Shown here piece by piece: positions 1 to 12,406 of a DNA stretch of 64,000 nucleotides; the stretch's first letter is position 1; every line of letters starts with the position of its first letter. The stretch comes from Siphonodentalium dalli. Taxonomy: Eukaryota > Mollusca > Scaphopoda > Gadilida > Siphonodentaliidae. The position numbers were made by a program, and so were the translations under genes. The notes below the pieces were generated by a model that saw only the letters and a program-made list of their open reading frames with translations, searched no databases and was not told the origin of the DNA. The stretch lies in contig CP136066.1 in assembly GCA_032622095.1 (NCBI GenBank), positions 91,161,319 through 91,225,318 on the forward strand. The letters run 5' to 3'.

Positions 1-65
1 GGCAAAATATAATTTCATTTGGCAAATATTTTGGCAAGAGAAAATTTTGGTCCAGCGCCAACCCT
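1..65 (+). repeat. Right end of an hAT-like element cut by the window edge
   Basis: TTGGCAAA-rich sequence ends in GGTCCAGCGCCAACCCTG. The same end is seen at 25500-25564 and 29530-29599, where it closes elements that begin CAGGGTT. Confidence 0.6.
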
Positions 66-388
66 GATAATGACCTGTGTAATTACCATCCACACAGGAC
101 TTTGGCAAGCTTATTGTGGTCAGTGCAAGCCATAAGGTCAGCTACTGGGAAGTGCAGCATTGAGTATCATGACTCTTGTATCGAGATACGTATCGTATCA
201 TGGTAAAACAGAATCATCCCATCCCCTAATTAAAGTGTAATGGCTAAAATAGTGGATTCATTGTCGTCATGGCTATTGAACGCGATAAATAATCAGTAAG
301 AGCTTCTTGCAGATTGCTCAATTTTTTTGGGTGAAAATCCCATGATAACATTGAAACCGCCAATCTTTTTAAAGTGATTGAGACTTAC

Positions 389-536
389 CATCTTGTGACA
401 TGCCTACATCCAGACATTTCTTGTATCGACATGCTTTACACAGATTACGTGTCATTGTGCTGATTTTGCAGTTATCATCTTTTGTACATACATATCTGCT
501 TTGCTGTCGCTCCTTAACCATTCTACGGAAAAATCC
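389..536 (-). CDS. 2DBD-NR exon D: finger II of DBD2
   Basis: The exon is 148 nt, residues 241-289 plus one base. The acceptor is TTATTTTTCAG|GGATTT and the donor is GATG|GTAAGT (phase 1). It starts GFFRRMVKE, the canonical recognition helix after the P-box. Finger II ligands are C257, C263, C273 and C276, with a five-residue D-box TKDDN. CRYKKCLDVGM is the classic end of a nuclear-receptor DBD. Unlike DBD1, this DBD has all consensus positions of a normal DNA binder. The next exon, hinge and ligand-binding domain are not in the window, so the coding sequence is 3' truncated here by the window edge, not by mutation. Confidence 0.93.
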
Positions 537-775
537 CTGAAAATAATAATACAGGTAAATAATATATAGCAATGAGATAGTGAAACCAGAGGAAAATTAT
601 GTTTATCCATAATAAAAGGCCACTAGGCCACATGTCCCCCGAATAAGGTGGCTTCTCAACAGTACCAGTACCGGTCCCGGAAATGTCTGCACATGTACAA
701 TTTTCACGGCACCAGTACTGAGTGTTGAGTATTGACGGAACACGGTACTAGTCGGTACTGAAAAAGTAGAATCTA

Positions 776-953
776 CATGTAATGCCCTAAATAATCGACT
801 CCTTAACCAGTGGATTTATGGGTCATTTTTCAGGATTTAGTCGGAAATATGGCTTGTTGCCATTCATCGGAAAGCTCTCATTTCCGACTAAATCCTGAAA
901 AATTACCCATAATTCTGCTGTAGTTAAGGAGTTGATTATTTAGGGCATTACTG
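776..953. mobile_element. Mariner-like MITE (CAGTAATGCCC family), copy 1
   Basis: A foldback element with ends CATGTAATGCCC and GGGCATTACTG, flanked by TA on both sides. The arms contain TTAGTCGGAAATATGGCTTG and its complement. The central loop is short. One extra base is present near the left end relative to other copies. Confidence 0.8.
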
Positions 954-1311
954 TATGTGTGTATAAGCGATGGATAACTTGATTCAGATTTTATTTACAG
1001 TGTTAACAAAACCAAAATTTAAACTGCTATTTGTTATTGCTAAATAAATTTTTCTTGTATGCTGACTATAGTCGCATAGCGGCAGACCTGAGTTGCAACT
1101 TGCCCTGACCAAAACGGAAGGCAATACGATCTATCAGTAGTAACAAAGAATAATTATTTCGTTGCGAAGTTGGATAATTTCAAATCACACACATCATCTG
1201 CATATATCATCAGGTGCCACAGTGGTCTCAACACAAAGTGATCAGTTAGCGACATTGTCACGCATATATGAAGTATGGGCACATACACATGATGTCACCT
1301 AAACATAAAGA

Positions 1312-1522
1312 CATTATGGGTAATTTATCAGGATTTAGTCGGAAATATGGCTTGTTGCCATTCTTCGGAAAGCTCTCACCTGATTTATGGCCCTTAGATA
1401 TGAGTTATGGTTCTCACTGAGAGTTTTCCGATGAATGGCAACAAGCCATATTTCCGACTAAATCCTGAAAAATTACCCATAATTCTGCTGTGGTTAAGGA
1501 GTCAATTATTTAGGGCATTACT
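1312..1522. mobile_element. Mariner-like MITE, copy 2, left end missing
   Basis: Both internal arms match the family, starting at ATTATGGGTAATT and ending GGGCATTACT. The left 40 or so bases are absent, and a 30-base spacer separates the arms. Confidence 0.75.
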
Positions 1523-2084
1523 TTACTCAACAAATTTTTATACCCCAAGTCCATATATTTGTCTAATGGATGGACATCCGGTTAAGTAGAACCGATTCAG
1601 TTTACGCCATATAGTGTCACATGACATGCTTTTGACGATCATTTGATTGGCTAATTAACAGTGGCGCTGATACTCTCAGAAATCCCATGCAACATAATTC
1701 ACAGTGAGGTATTTAATTTATTGAACATGTGAAGATGCAAATTGTAATTCCATTATTTAATCGGAGTTTCTTGACCAACCAACTTCGCTGCATTTGTTCT
1801 TTAGTTTAGCATTATAAGGATTTGAGTTTTTCCGTTTGTCGTCCTCTTGCTTGGTTATCTGGTAAAAATTATTTTAAGGATTTATAAAATGACCACCAAT
1901 CACAAATATCTTCTGGTGATTTTTTAAGGTTTCACATGACTTTTGTGCTGAGCCTCAAATTTCTTCAATAAAATGGTTGATCAACGATTGTAAACTATTG
2001 CAAGTAATTATCGATCTCTACAAAATGTATAATTAACCCCAGGTATCAAGCGATTAGTCAATTTCTTAATTAAGAATTACAATA

Positions 2085-2998
2085 GAGTGAAAGAGTTATA
2101 TCCCTGACTCGCACCTATTTGACCTGGTAACCCCCATTCAATGAAATCTGAATCCCAGTCACCCAAGGGCCCACCGTATTAAATATAATCTAAATAGACC
2201 TGATGGATCTTGTAAAGAAGACATATCAAGAATTACTATGGAGGGAAATAGTTATGTCCATGGCTCCGCCCATATTTGACCTGGTGAACCCATTTGAACA
2301 ATCTGAATCCCAATCACTCAAGGACCCTACATACCAAATAAAAGCTAAATAGGCCTGATGGTTCTTGAGAAGAAAGCGTTTTAAAAATTACTATGACGGA
2401 AAGAGTTATGTCACCGACTCTCACCCCCCCCACACCAGTGACCCCATTTGAACAATCTGAATCCCAGTCACCCAAGGACCCTACATACCAAATATAAGCT
2501 GATAATGCCCAATTGTTTTGAGAGGACGATGTATGGAAGAAAGAGCTATATCCCTGGCTCCTCCCCAATTTGACCTGGTGACCCCAATTAGAACAAATCT
2601 GAATCCCAGTCACCTAGGGAACATTCACACCATATAAGACCCCATTCGGTCAAATGGTTCTGGAGAAGAAATTTAACCCTTTGATGACGGCAGCTGCGCA
2701 AGTGCAGCATTTAAGATCCTGTGCGAGTGCATTCTCTAAAAAAAAGCAAGTTTCTGATAGGGAGCCTCGCATATATAAGAGAATGCACTGGCTTACAAGG
2801 TCAAGGTAAATATTGTTAGGCCAATGTGTTCTCTTATATATGTGAGGTTCCATATGGGAGACTTGCATATATAAGAGAATGCATTGGCACAGGGCTTTCA
2901 CAAAATTTCAGGAAGCTCCAGCCATGGAAGGGTTTAAAGATTTGTTTGGATGGACGATGGATGGCTCCACAGTAGACTTCGTCTCAGGTGAGCTAATA
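2085..2998 (+). repeat. Pearl-like element with about 145-bp core repeats (family D)
   Basis: Three to four diverged tandem units each contain GAGTTATGTCCCTGGCTCC-like sequence, TTTGACCTGGTGACCCC and GAATCCCAGTCACCC. The element ends with a GGATGGACGATGGATGG stretch and CTTCGTCTCAGGTGAGCTA. The same architecture and ending recur at 59945-60332. A TTAA-type MITE interrupts it at 2673-2937. Confidence 0.65.
2673..2937. mobile_element. piggyBac-like TTAA MITE
   Basis: TTAACCCTTTGATGACGG begins and GGAAGGGTTTAA ends the element. The inside is built from palindromes of ATTCTCTTATATATGCGAG and its complement, as in the other family members. It sits within a family D core-repeat element. Confidence 0.7.
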
Positions 2999-3044
2999 AA
3001 CAGATTCTATCTTCAATAATGTGCATATGCCATAGTTCCACACA

Positions 3045-3176
3045 AGCCTAATTATAGTGTGTCTGTCATTTGCAGAATGAGGTCTCCAGAGGGTGAATTT
3101 AGCGATGCTATCCCGCTTAGCAGGCTAGCATCACTAAATTCACTCTCTGGGAACCTCATTCTGCATGGCTTCATCT
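3045..3176. repeat. Foldback element (GCCTGAGTTTAGTGTG family)
   Basis: The arms contain AGAATGAGGTCTCCAGAGGG and its complement around a short loop. The left end reads AGCCTAATTATAGTGTG. No clear target duplication is seen. Confidence 0.6.
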
Positions 3177-3194
3177 GCAATGGAGACATAGACT

Positions 3195-3990
3195 CAGATT
3201 GAAGTTCGAATGAAAGTGTCCATGATACTGTAGCTCAACTTTGCAAAGAAGTGAAATTTTTGTGATGAGCAATAAATGGAATGATGAATTGAATTTTGAA
3301 ATCCAAGATGGCAGCTGGCAGCCATGTTTTTTGCCGAATGACCCCAAAATGACTCGTTCCCATCTACATGTCAAGGCTATCATCCATAAAAAATTTCATA
3401 ATGATCCGACCAAAGGTACAACCTCTAGCCCATGCCAAAGGATTTAGTCATGCAAAGAGTAAAATCCAAGATGGCTGCTGGCGGCCATGTTTTATGGCCG
3501 AATGACCCCAAAATGACTCATTCCCATCTGCATGTCAATGTCAACAGCCATGACAAATTTCATAATGATCCGACCAAAGATACGACTCGTACTAGCCCAT
3601 GCCAAAGAATATTTAGTCATGCAAAGAGTAAAATCCAAGTTGGCTGCTGGCGGCCATGTTTTTTTGCCGAATGGCCCCAAAATGAGTCGTTCCCATCCAT
3701 GACAAATTTCATTATGATCCGACCAAAGGTACGACCTGTAGCCCATGCCAAAGAATTTAGTCATGCAAAGAGTAAAATCCAAGATGGCTGCTGGTGGCCA
3801 TGTTTTATAGCCGAATGACCCCAAAATGACTCGTTCTCATCTACATGTCAATGTCAAAAGCCATGAAAAATTTCATAATGATCCGACCAAAGGTACAACC
3901 TGTAGCCCATGCTAATGGAAGTTGTTGATGGATGTTTCCAAACACACACACATGCACACACGGATGACAGATACCAAGCTATAGTAATAG
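3195..3990 (+). repeat. Pearl-like element with about 165-bp core repeats (family C)
   Basis: Four tandem units carry TCCAAGATGGCTGCTGG, then GGCCATGTTTT, CCGAATGACCCCAAAATGA and ATGATCCGACCAAAGGT. After the units come CACACACACATGCACACACG and GATACCAAGCTATAGTAATAG. The same end is seen at 27300-27420. Confidence 0.65.
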
Positions 3991-4010
3991 CTCAAAGTCG
4001 AGCTAAAAAT

Positions 4011-4112
4011 GCTGAACATTGTGATTTACACCCATTGGGCACTTCGATTATGCAATGTGTCATCTGCCAATTTGGGGATAAAGAGAAACTACTAAAAAGA
4101 AATAGAATCTAT
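4011..4112 (+). repeat. Short interspersed repeat; insertion site of the large inverted-repeat element
   Basis: ATTGTGATTTACACCCATTGG to AAATAGAATCTAT matches the repeats at 13300-13360, 21213-21316 and 22190-22216. At 22190 the sequence runs on uninterrupted (AATCTATGTGAAG). Here it resumes only at 9411. Confidence 0.6.
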
Positions 4113-4203
4113 TAGTCCGGGAGCTAATAGGGGTACCCTTGCACCCCCCCCTGGGACTTAACTTCACCCCACTCATTTTGTTCCTTATTATGTCCTTCAA
4201 CTT

Positions 4204-4493
4204 TTAACCCTTTACCCAACAAACCGGCCAAAACCGGCCAAATAAGGCTTCAACAGCCTAAAATATCTTCGGTCTGTCTCAATAGAACCATACAAATATG
4301 GATATCACTGGAACCGGCTCCTTGACCACATTGTGATAGTTACAGCTATGCCCTGTGCCAATGCATTCTCTTATATATGCGAGTCGACCATAGGTCGCCT
4401 CGCATATATAAGAGAATGCATTGGCCTAATGGTCGACTCGCATATATAAGAGAATGCATTGGCACAGGGCCCTTCTGTTGGGTAAAGGGTTAA
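4204..4493. mobile_element. piggyBac-like TTAA MITE inside the left arm
   Basis: TTAACCCTTTACCCAAC to GTTGGGTAAAGGGTTAA. The right arm of the host element carries the empty site at about 9142-9161 (CTTTTAAGCAATG when reversed), with a single TTAA. It contains three palindromic copies of AGAGAATGCATTGGC. Confidence 0.85.
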
Positions 4494-5668
4494 GCAATGT
4501 TAACAAGAAAAAAAAGTGGCCGTGTAGACTCCAGACAAAATGGCGTCCATCATGGCCTCCGTTTTTCAGCCCAGACCCTAAGTCAGTTTATGCAAATTAT
4601 AGCGGGAAAATCTTGTAAAATGTATACAAATGTATATATTTTCGTGAAGCTGAGACATAATGACACATTTTGGAGCCAAAATTGAAACTCACCATCCAAG
4701 ATGGCCGCCCAAAATAGCCACCGGAAGTTGAAAATATAACATTTTTTCACAAATGTCTTCTAGATCAATTCATGCTGTTTGGAACTGGTTGAGTAATGCA
4801 ACTTTATTTTGTGTTTTGTATATTAACTGATCATTGGAGCAACGAAATATGCAATTATTGGGGTCCTAACCCCTTCCGATCCCTCAAAAATTCGATTTTA
4901 CAGAATGCGGTATAAAATTTCACAAAAAATCACAATTGGGATTCTAGTCATATTTCAACAAGAAATGAACATAACTTTGTAATGTAAGTGAGGCATATCA
5001 TTAACTATTAATATTCCAAATCACTGGAACCAAAATTCTTACTTTGGCTCAAAATGGCTGCCAATATGGCCGCCAAAATATGGAAAATAGTAAATATTAC
5101 ACCAGCGTGTCCTGCAATCGCTTACAAGTTGTGGTTGATGTATAAAATTGGCTATTCTGCATTCTATACATTGAATACTAACATGTCTGATGCACCATGG
5201 TTAATTGTTACTATTGTCACCCCTGACATCGTCAAAAATATTGGATTTTTCTCTCAAAAACTTTTCAGGTTTGGACCATTTTTTCAGGTAAAATATAACT
5301 ATCTTTGGATTGAAAGGTGTTTATTGTTTTGGTCTATTTTAAATGTATCACACTACAGTGTTTAGAGATTGAATTGCTCAAGATGGCTTCCAAAATGGCA
5401 ACCAAATTTGTAGAATGTTAATTTTTTACATATATCCCGAACATTCTCTGCATTATCCGAAAAGGTAGCATATTGCGACTCACTTGGTTATTATACATGT
5501 TATTTAATTAACTGACAACTACATGTTCTATTCTGGTTGTCTCAGTTCCTTTTGGAGCATGACAAATTCATTTTAAAGTATGCAATTTTGCTGAGAACCT
5601 CTTTTGTAATTTTGGCCACATTTATTGAAAGGAAATGGGCAGAACTTTGATACAGAACTGAGATGGAT

Positions 5669-7949
5669 CATAATCTTTGGCTATTCTGGTCCATTATGAT
5701 AAAAAAAATGTCAACATGATACAGTGTGGATACCAACATCATAGCCAGGGAGTTACTCTATGATCATATGTGAGGTGAATAGGTATACAGGGAGTTATTG
5801 TATGTCATGACTGATGTGAGTAGGTATACAATGAGTGACTATATGGTTATTAGTGGGTTGTCCATGGTAAGATGCATCTATGTATACAGGGAGAGGTCAT
5901 GGTCAGGTGTGAGGTCAATCGGTATGCATGGAGTGACTCTATGGTGTATGATTGTGTATATTCAGTACGGGTGCAACCGGTGTACCTGTATGGTCATTGG
6001 TGTGGTGTATGGATATAGCTACATGGTCATCTATGTGTTGATTATGAATATATGGAGTGACTGTAAGGTCCTGGGAGGTATGTGCATGTGTTGTCTGTAT
6101 GATCATGGATGGGGTGTGTGGATAAATAGGGAGTGATTTTATGGTTACGGGTAATGTGTACAGGTATACATGGAATAACTGTACGGTCATGATTACATGG
6201 AATAACTGTACGGTCATGATTGAACATGAATACCTGGAGTAAGCTGGGTGGACATTATCGAGAGTGTCCGTGTGGTAATGGTGGGATGTATATTTATATA
6301 TCTCGTGGATGTATTATCATTTGTGGGTGTATAAGGCCTAGCTGTATTATCATGGATGGCGTGTATGATTATGCAGTGAATTGCTGAATTGTCATGTGTG
6401 AGGTGTATATGCAAGTATGGAGTGTTTGAGTGGCCGTGTGTTTTTTTTGTATATCTGGAAGGGCTGAATGGCCATTAGTGAGGTTTACATGTATACCTGG
6501 AGTAAATCTATAGTCTAGGGTGAGCTGCATATGTATATCGAGTGGTTATATGACTATGTGTGTCAAATAGGTATACAAGTAGTGACTGTATGGTTAATAG
6601 TGAGATGAGAACATGTAGAGATACAAGACAGTAGTGACTGTATGGTCACAAATGTAATGAACATCTATACAGGGGGTGACTAAATGGTCATGTGTCAGGC
6701 ATATGAGTATACCTGGTGCTCCTGTTTAGTGACTCGTGGCGGTATGGTCATGTGTAGGTTATACCAGTATAACACGTGTTGCTTTATTGTCATGGTCGAG
6801 GGATATGTGTATATAGCGAGTGGCTATATGGCCATGGATGAGGTGCACATGCATACATGGAGAGACTATAGTGACATGGATGGGGTGTATTAGTATATCT
6901 TGAGTGGCTATTCGGCTATGGTGTGACAAATAGGGATACAAGGAGTGATATGGCCAATGTTGAGGCGAATATGTATACAAGGATTGACCATGATCATGTA
7001 TGAATGTTTTGAATAGGTACACACGGGGTGACTATATGGCCATAGGTCAGATGAAGGAGTATACCAGGTGACATGTGTGAGGGTATGAGTATGAAGCGAG
7101 TGGCTATATGGCCATTGGTGAGGTGCATATGTATACCGGAATGACTTTATGGCCATTGTTGTGGTGTTGATGTAGATATTGATTGTCTATTTGACCATGC
7201 GTTTGAAGAATAGGTATACAGGGGGTGACCTTATGGCCAATGGTGAGATGAATGGGTATACAGGGAGTGACTATATGGTTATGTGTCATGTTTAGGAGTA
7301 TTAATACCCGGTGTGCCTGCATTGTGACGCATGGCTGTATGGTCATCCGTGGTCATGGATCAGGTGTACATGTATACAGCGGGTCACTATATTGTTATGT
7401 CTGTGGTGTTTATGTATATATGTAATGACTGTGTGCTAATGGGTGGCTATCGCTATCCACGCTTAACACCCCCCCATCTACATAAACATCATCAAGATGG
7501 AGAACTCTCTGACATGACCTCTTTATTGATTAACATACCCTTGAGTTATTGTAGAAAGCGATAGCCACCCAAGATACAACCCACCCATTACCACCAAGAT
7601 ATAACCCACCCATTACCCAAGTCACTCCATATGTACATAAACACCACACAAATGACAACATAGTAACCCACTTTATACACGTACACCTGATCATGCAGCC
7701 ATACTTGGTTATACCCATACATACCACAAATGACGATACAGCCACGAGTCACCATGCATGAACACCAGGTATACACCTACACCCGACACATGACAAAAAG
7801 TCACTATGTATACATATTCACTACATTCACGAGCATACAGTCACTCATTGTATACATATTCACCTCACCATGGACCATACAGCCGCTACATGTATACCTA
7901 TTCGCCATACACATGACCATAGAGTCAATCCAGGTAAACATATTAATCT
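5669..7949. repeat. Diverged tandem repeats forming the core of the inverted-repeat element
   Basis: Units of roughly 40-70 bp carry GGTATACAGGGAGTGAC and TATATGGTCATGTGTGAGGTG with much variation. The orientation switches near 7440-7580, where GGTGGCTATCGCTATCCAC faces AAGCGATAGCCACCC. Long open frames on both strands follow from base composition and are not genes. Confidence 0.65.
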
Positions 7950-9448
7950 CAGTTCCGTCTCAAAGTTCTGCTCATTTCCTTTCAATAATATGGCCAGAAT
8001 CACAAAAGAGGTTCTCCGCAAAATTCCATACTGCAACTTTAAAATGAATTTGTCATGCCCCATACGGAACTGGAACAAATATAATAGAACGTATTTGTCA
8101 GTTAATTAACTAAAATAACCAAGTGAGTCACAATTTGCTATCTTTTTCGGATAACGCAGAGAATAATGTTCGGGATATGTTAACTTTTAACTTTTTACAA
8201 ATTTGGTTGCCATTTTGGAAGCCATCTTGAGCATTTCAGTCTTTAAACATCACAGTGTGACACACTTAAGATAGACCAAAACAATAAACACCTTTGATAC
8301 CAAAGATAGTTGCAGTTTACTTGAACAAATGGTCGAACCCTGAAAAGTGAATTTTTGACAATATTTTTGTCAAGTTTGTGAGAGAAAAATCCCATATTTC
8401 TGGTGATGTCAGTGGTGACAATAGTAAAAATGATCCATGGTGCATTAGACATGTTAGTATGCAATGTATAGAATACAGAATAGCCAATTGTATACATCAA
8501 CCACAACTTGTAAGCGATTGCAGGACACGCTGGTGTAATATTTACTATTTTCCATATTTTGGCGGCCATATTGGCAGCCATTTTGAGCCAAAGTAAGAAT
8601 TTTGGTCCCAGTGATTTGGAACATTAATAGTTAATGATATGCCTCACTTACATTACAAAGTTATGTTCATTTCTTGTTGAAATATGACTAGAATCCCAAT
8701 TGTGATTTTTTGTGAAATTTTATACCGCATTCTGTAAAATCGAATTTTTGAGGGATCGGAAGGGGTTAGGACCCCAATAATTGCATATTTCTTTGCTCCA
8801 ATGATCAGTTAATATACAAAACACAAAATAAAGTTGCATTACTCAACCAGTTCCAAACAGCATGAATTGATCTAGAAGATATTTGTGAAAAAATGTTATA
8901 TTTTCAACTTCCGGTGGCCATTTTGGCAGCCATCTTGGATGGTGAGTTTCAATTTTGGCTCAAAAATGTGTCATTATGTCTCAGCTTCACGAAAATAGAT
9001 ACATTTGTATACATTTTACAAGATTTTCCCGCTATAATTTGCATAAAACTGACTTAGGGTCTTGGCTGAAAAACGGCGGCCATGATGGACGCCATCTTGT
9101 CTGGAGTCTACACGGCCACTTTTTTTTCTTGTTAACATTGCTTAAAAGTTGAAGGACATAATAAGGAACAAAATGAGTGGGGTGAAGTTAAGTCCCAGGG
9201 GGGGTGCAAGGGTACCCCTATTGGCTCCCGGACTATAAGAGAATTCTTACAAGAATCGTCGATAAATATACAAAACAGCAATGTCTTACCGTAGGTACCT
9301 GATTAATATGATGTTAATGTTTCAGAATTATTACTGTGATGATAGTATCATGATACAACGCGGCTTTGAACGTTCCGCGAGGAGTATATAAGCTATTAGC
9401 TCCCGGACTATATGTGAAGAAATTTGATAATAAAGAAACTTTCGAGAG

Positions 9449-9596
9449 AACATGCGGCCTAAGCAGAGTGAGGTCCGCAGATGGTGAATTTAGTGATGCT
9501 AGCCCACTATGATGAATTAGTGACACTGTCCGTGTCACTAATTCACCATCTGGGAACCTCATTCTGCAAATGACAGACATACTAAACTCAGCCTAT
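9449..9596. repeat. Foldback element (GCCTGAGTTTAGTGTG family)
   Basis: GCAGAGTGAGGTCCGCAGAT to ATGACAGACATACTAAACTC, with arms of about 55 bp. Confidence 0.6.
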
Positions 9597-10089
9597 GGTT
9601 TCACAGGAGACTTCAACTCAGTTGACCGAATAAAGAGACTATCTTCAACACTGTGAATATGCTTTCAACAAACAATTGCACTTGGGAGCTAACTCTTTGT
9701 TATCAACAACAATAAACTATCAATGCATTTAACAACAAATGAATGGCAATGACATTGCATACAAAATTGAATTGAACTGCAATGTGATGAATAATCCAAC
9801 TGCATTGATTATTTGTGTCTCAATATAGACTAGCAGGGGTCAATATAAACAGTTGTCGACATAACTTGCCAAATGGATACATCACATAATTAACTTGATT
9901 ATTAGCACTGCCGTCCATTAGATATTAACTGTCCCTGTAACGATCTTGTTTGGATTTCTGAGACCTTAAAGATGCATTCAGGGTTCCAGACCTCCAGTTA
10001 CAACAACAACATAAACAAACTAATCACTTTCTGGTTTGCTCTGTTGAAAATGAGAGGTCACCACAAAGATCCATATGAAGTTTTGAAAC

Positions 10090-10640
10090 GATCAGATGAG
10101 AGATGTGGCCTGTAAGGATGTGCTAAAGGATTTAGTCATGCAAAGAGTAGAATCCAAGATGGCCAATTTTTTTCAACGAAATTAGGAAAAGTTTGATGGC
10201 TCCCATCTGGTATTTACATGGAAGATCCATATGAAGTTTGGTGATGATCGGATGAGGGGTCCGGTGTAGGGTGTGCCAAAGGATTTAATCATGCAAAGAT
10301 TAAAATCCAAGATGGCTGCCAGCTACCGTATTTTTCATCGAAAATCATTCAAATTTAAAAGCTCCCATCTGGAGGTGATCCTAAATATTCCTGTAAATTT
10401 TCAAAACAATTCTCCAATAAACGCGGGCTGCAGGGTGTGCTGGTGGATTAAAATTTGATATCCAAGATGGCTGCTGGCGACAATATTTTTTTTAACGAAA
10501 TTCCAGAAATAATTGATGGCTCTCATCTAGAGGTCATTCCAAAGATCCATATGAAGTTTGGTGATGATCAGATAAGAGATGTGACCTGTAGGGTGTGCTA
10601 AATGAAATTTTTGATGGACGCACACACGGCAAGACCAACT
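10090..10640 (+). repeat. Core-repeat element related to family C
   Basis: About four units near 150-170 bp each have GGATTTAGTCATGCAAAGA, ATCCAAGATGGC and CATATGAAGTTTGGTGATGATC. The end contains GACGCACACACGGCAAGACC. Confidence 0.6.
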
Positions 10641-10880
10641 ATAGGTTGTTAGGGGCTATATGGTTTATGAGCTTTTCTTCGTCCATATTAATGGGCTTTC
10701 GAAAATTGCACCAACAAAAAAGGTTTAAGACCTAGTTTGAATATTTATATTAGCATACAAAATATACAACAAAAATACTTCTGTAAACTCTGTTATTAGT
10801 AACTAGCTGAAACAGGCTCCCTTTGCGAGCCTTTATTCAGCGTCGGAGGGGCCTGCATTAGCAGCCTGTGGCCCCTGTGT

Positions 10881-11081
10881 GCGCTTCACACACATGACAG
10901 ACAGATACTATTCTTTTACATATAGAGCTAATATTTATTATGCTACTTCAATATATCCTCCAGGGTACAACGAGTCACCACACCAAATTTGGTTGAAATT
11001 GAACCAGCAGTTTGGGAGAAAAATTCAGACAGATGGACAGACAGATAGAAAGATCCTACTTTTATATATATATAGACTAGC
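10881..11081 (+). repeat. Short ACGG/GACA-type element
   Basis: CACACCAAATTTGGTTGAAATT and a GACAGATGGACAGACAGA stretch followed by TATATATATA are typical of the hairpin-ended repeats in this window. Confidence 0.45.
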
Positions 11082-11590
11082 CGATGAGCCCGACGTTGTC
11101 CGGGCTATTCAAAAACCAAATTTCAAGTCGATAGCTCCACCCGTTTCCTATATCTGGTCTGCGCATGCGCGAAGCTGGCGTCGCACGGGCTCGGCGACCC
11201 GATAAAATTCGTATCCGGGGCAAGACACATTCACATACCAAATTTCAAGTCGATAGCTCCACCCGTTGCCGAGATCTCGTCTGCGCATGCGCGAAGCTGG
11301 CGTCGCACGGGCTCGGCGACCCGATAAAATTCGCATCCGGGGCAAGATACATTCACATACCAAATATCAAGTCGATAGCTCCACCCGTTTCCGAGATCTC
11401 GTCTGCGCATGCGCGAAGCGGGCGCCGCACGGGCTCGCCAATACGACAACGTTCACCGCCTGGTCAAACTACACACACGTACCAAGTTTCGTCCCGATCG
11501 GTCGAGAATCGTAGATTTGTATAAATGACAGACAGACAGACAAACAAACAAACATACATACATACAGACAGAGGTCTTCAAAATATATAT
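11082..11590 (+). repeat. Pearl-like element with three 120-bp core repeats (family E)
   Basis: GC-rich units, each with CTGCGCATGCGCGAAGC, start near 11159, 11280 and 11402, so the period is about 120-121 bp. A palindrome AGCCCGACGTTGTCCGGGCT opens the element. A (GACA)n/(AACA)n stretch closes it. Confidence 0.65.
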
Positions 11591-12242
11591 GAGATTTGGT
11601 GTGTATATAGCTGTGTCATGTAACTCTTCAGTATTGGAGAAAAATAAAGATATATGAATAGGTATGCCCGGGTTAATGAGCTAAAAGGCCCACTTAATTT
11701 TCGAAACCCCAGATTACGTTATATAAATTATATACCATTTGAAAGAGGAAGCTCCAAAACATTGTATTATCAACTTTTCCGGTGTAATAAACTGAGGACA
11801 TGTTGTTTTTGTTTAGTTGCCAATGCGTTTTGTCATCTAGATTGCAGTAAAAAGCAGTATTATTTGCTATGCAGGGGGAATAACTCTATATATTAAAGAT
11901 AGAATTTTTTCCCTTCCATTGAAAAAGTTTGAATTCTGTTACATTCTGGGATCCAAAGGGGAGGAAGTCATTCTATGATTTCAGCAGTTTTCTATTTCTC
12001 TGTGGGCATCTTCTGAGACACAGATGTTTCAAATAGTGATGAATTATAGTATTTTAATCATATTTTATGGCAGAGATTGTTATTAAAACCGTATATCAAG
12101 TCACTATAAAAAAAATAATCAGCGACTCGAAATTTAAGTGGCCTTTAAACCCCTAAACAGGTTGTCCAGTATATGCAAGGACAATATGGAATAAGACTTG
12201 GTCCAACTATTCGTGGTTTTTAAAAAGTTGTGTTTAAATTAT

Positions 12243-12406
12243 TTAACCCTTCAATGACTGGAGCTTCATGAAATGTTGCGAAAACCCTGTAAGTGCATTC
12301 TCTTATATATGCAAGACTCTCTATGTGAAACTCGCATATATAAGAGAATGCACTGGCACAGGATATTTAATGCTGCAACACGCAGCTCCTGTCATGAAAG
12401 GGTTAA
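12243..12406. mobile_element. piggyBac-like TTAA MITE
   Basis: TTAACCCTTCAATGACTGG to CATGAAAGGGTTAA, with one ATTCTCTTATATATGC palindrome inside. Confidence 0.8.

Larger units (their letters stand above)
4113..9410. mobile_element. Large inverted-repeat (foldback-type) element, 5.3 kb
   Basis: The ends TAGTCCGGGAGCTAATAG and CTATTAGCTCCCGGACTA are inverted, and TAT flanks both sides. The left arm (4113-5668) and right arm (7950-9238, reverse complement) are about 1.3 kb each without insertions. A second copy of the terminal motif sits at 9215-9236. The arms carry a shared 100-codon open frame and repeated AAAATGGCNGCC motifs. No transposase is seen, so it is non-autonomous or relies on an unknown enzyme. 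Confidence 0.75.

Noticed and set aside
16-388. A further coding exon of the receptor left of exon D
   Set aside because: The sequence after the GTAAGT donor has no acceptor followed by hinge-like or ligand-binding-domain coding; the next exon must be outside the window.
5798-7776. Several frames of 60-110 codons on both strands in the foldback core
   Set aside because: They result from stop-poor tandem repeats rich in TATATGG and TATACA and overlap each other on both strands.
5054-8581. About 110-codon frames starting MAANMAAKIWKI in both arms of the inverted repeat
   Set aside because: The two frames are alike because the arms are inverted copies. The sequence has no recognised domain and the frames differ by small indels, so I see no evidence of coding function.
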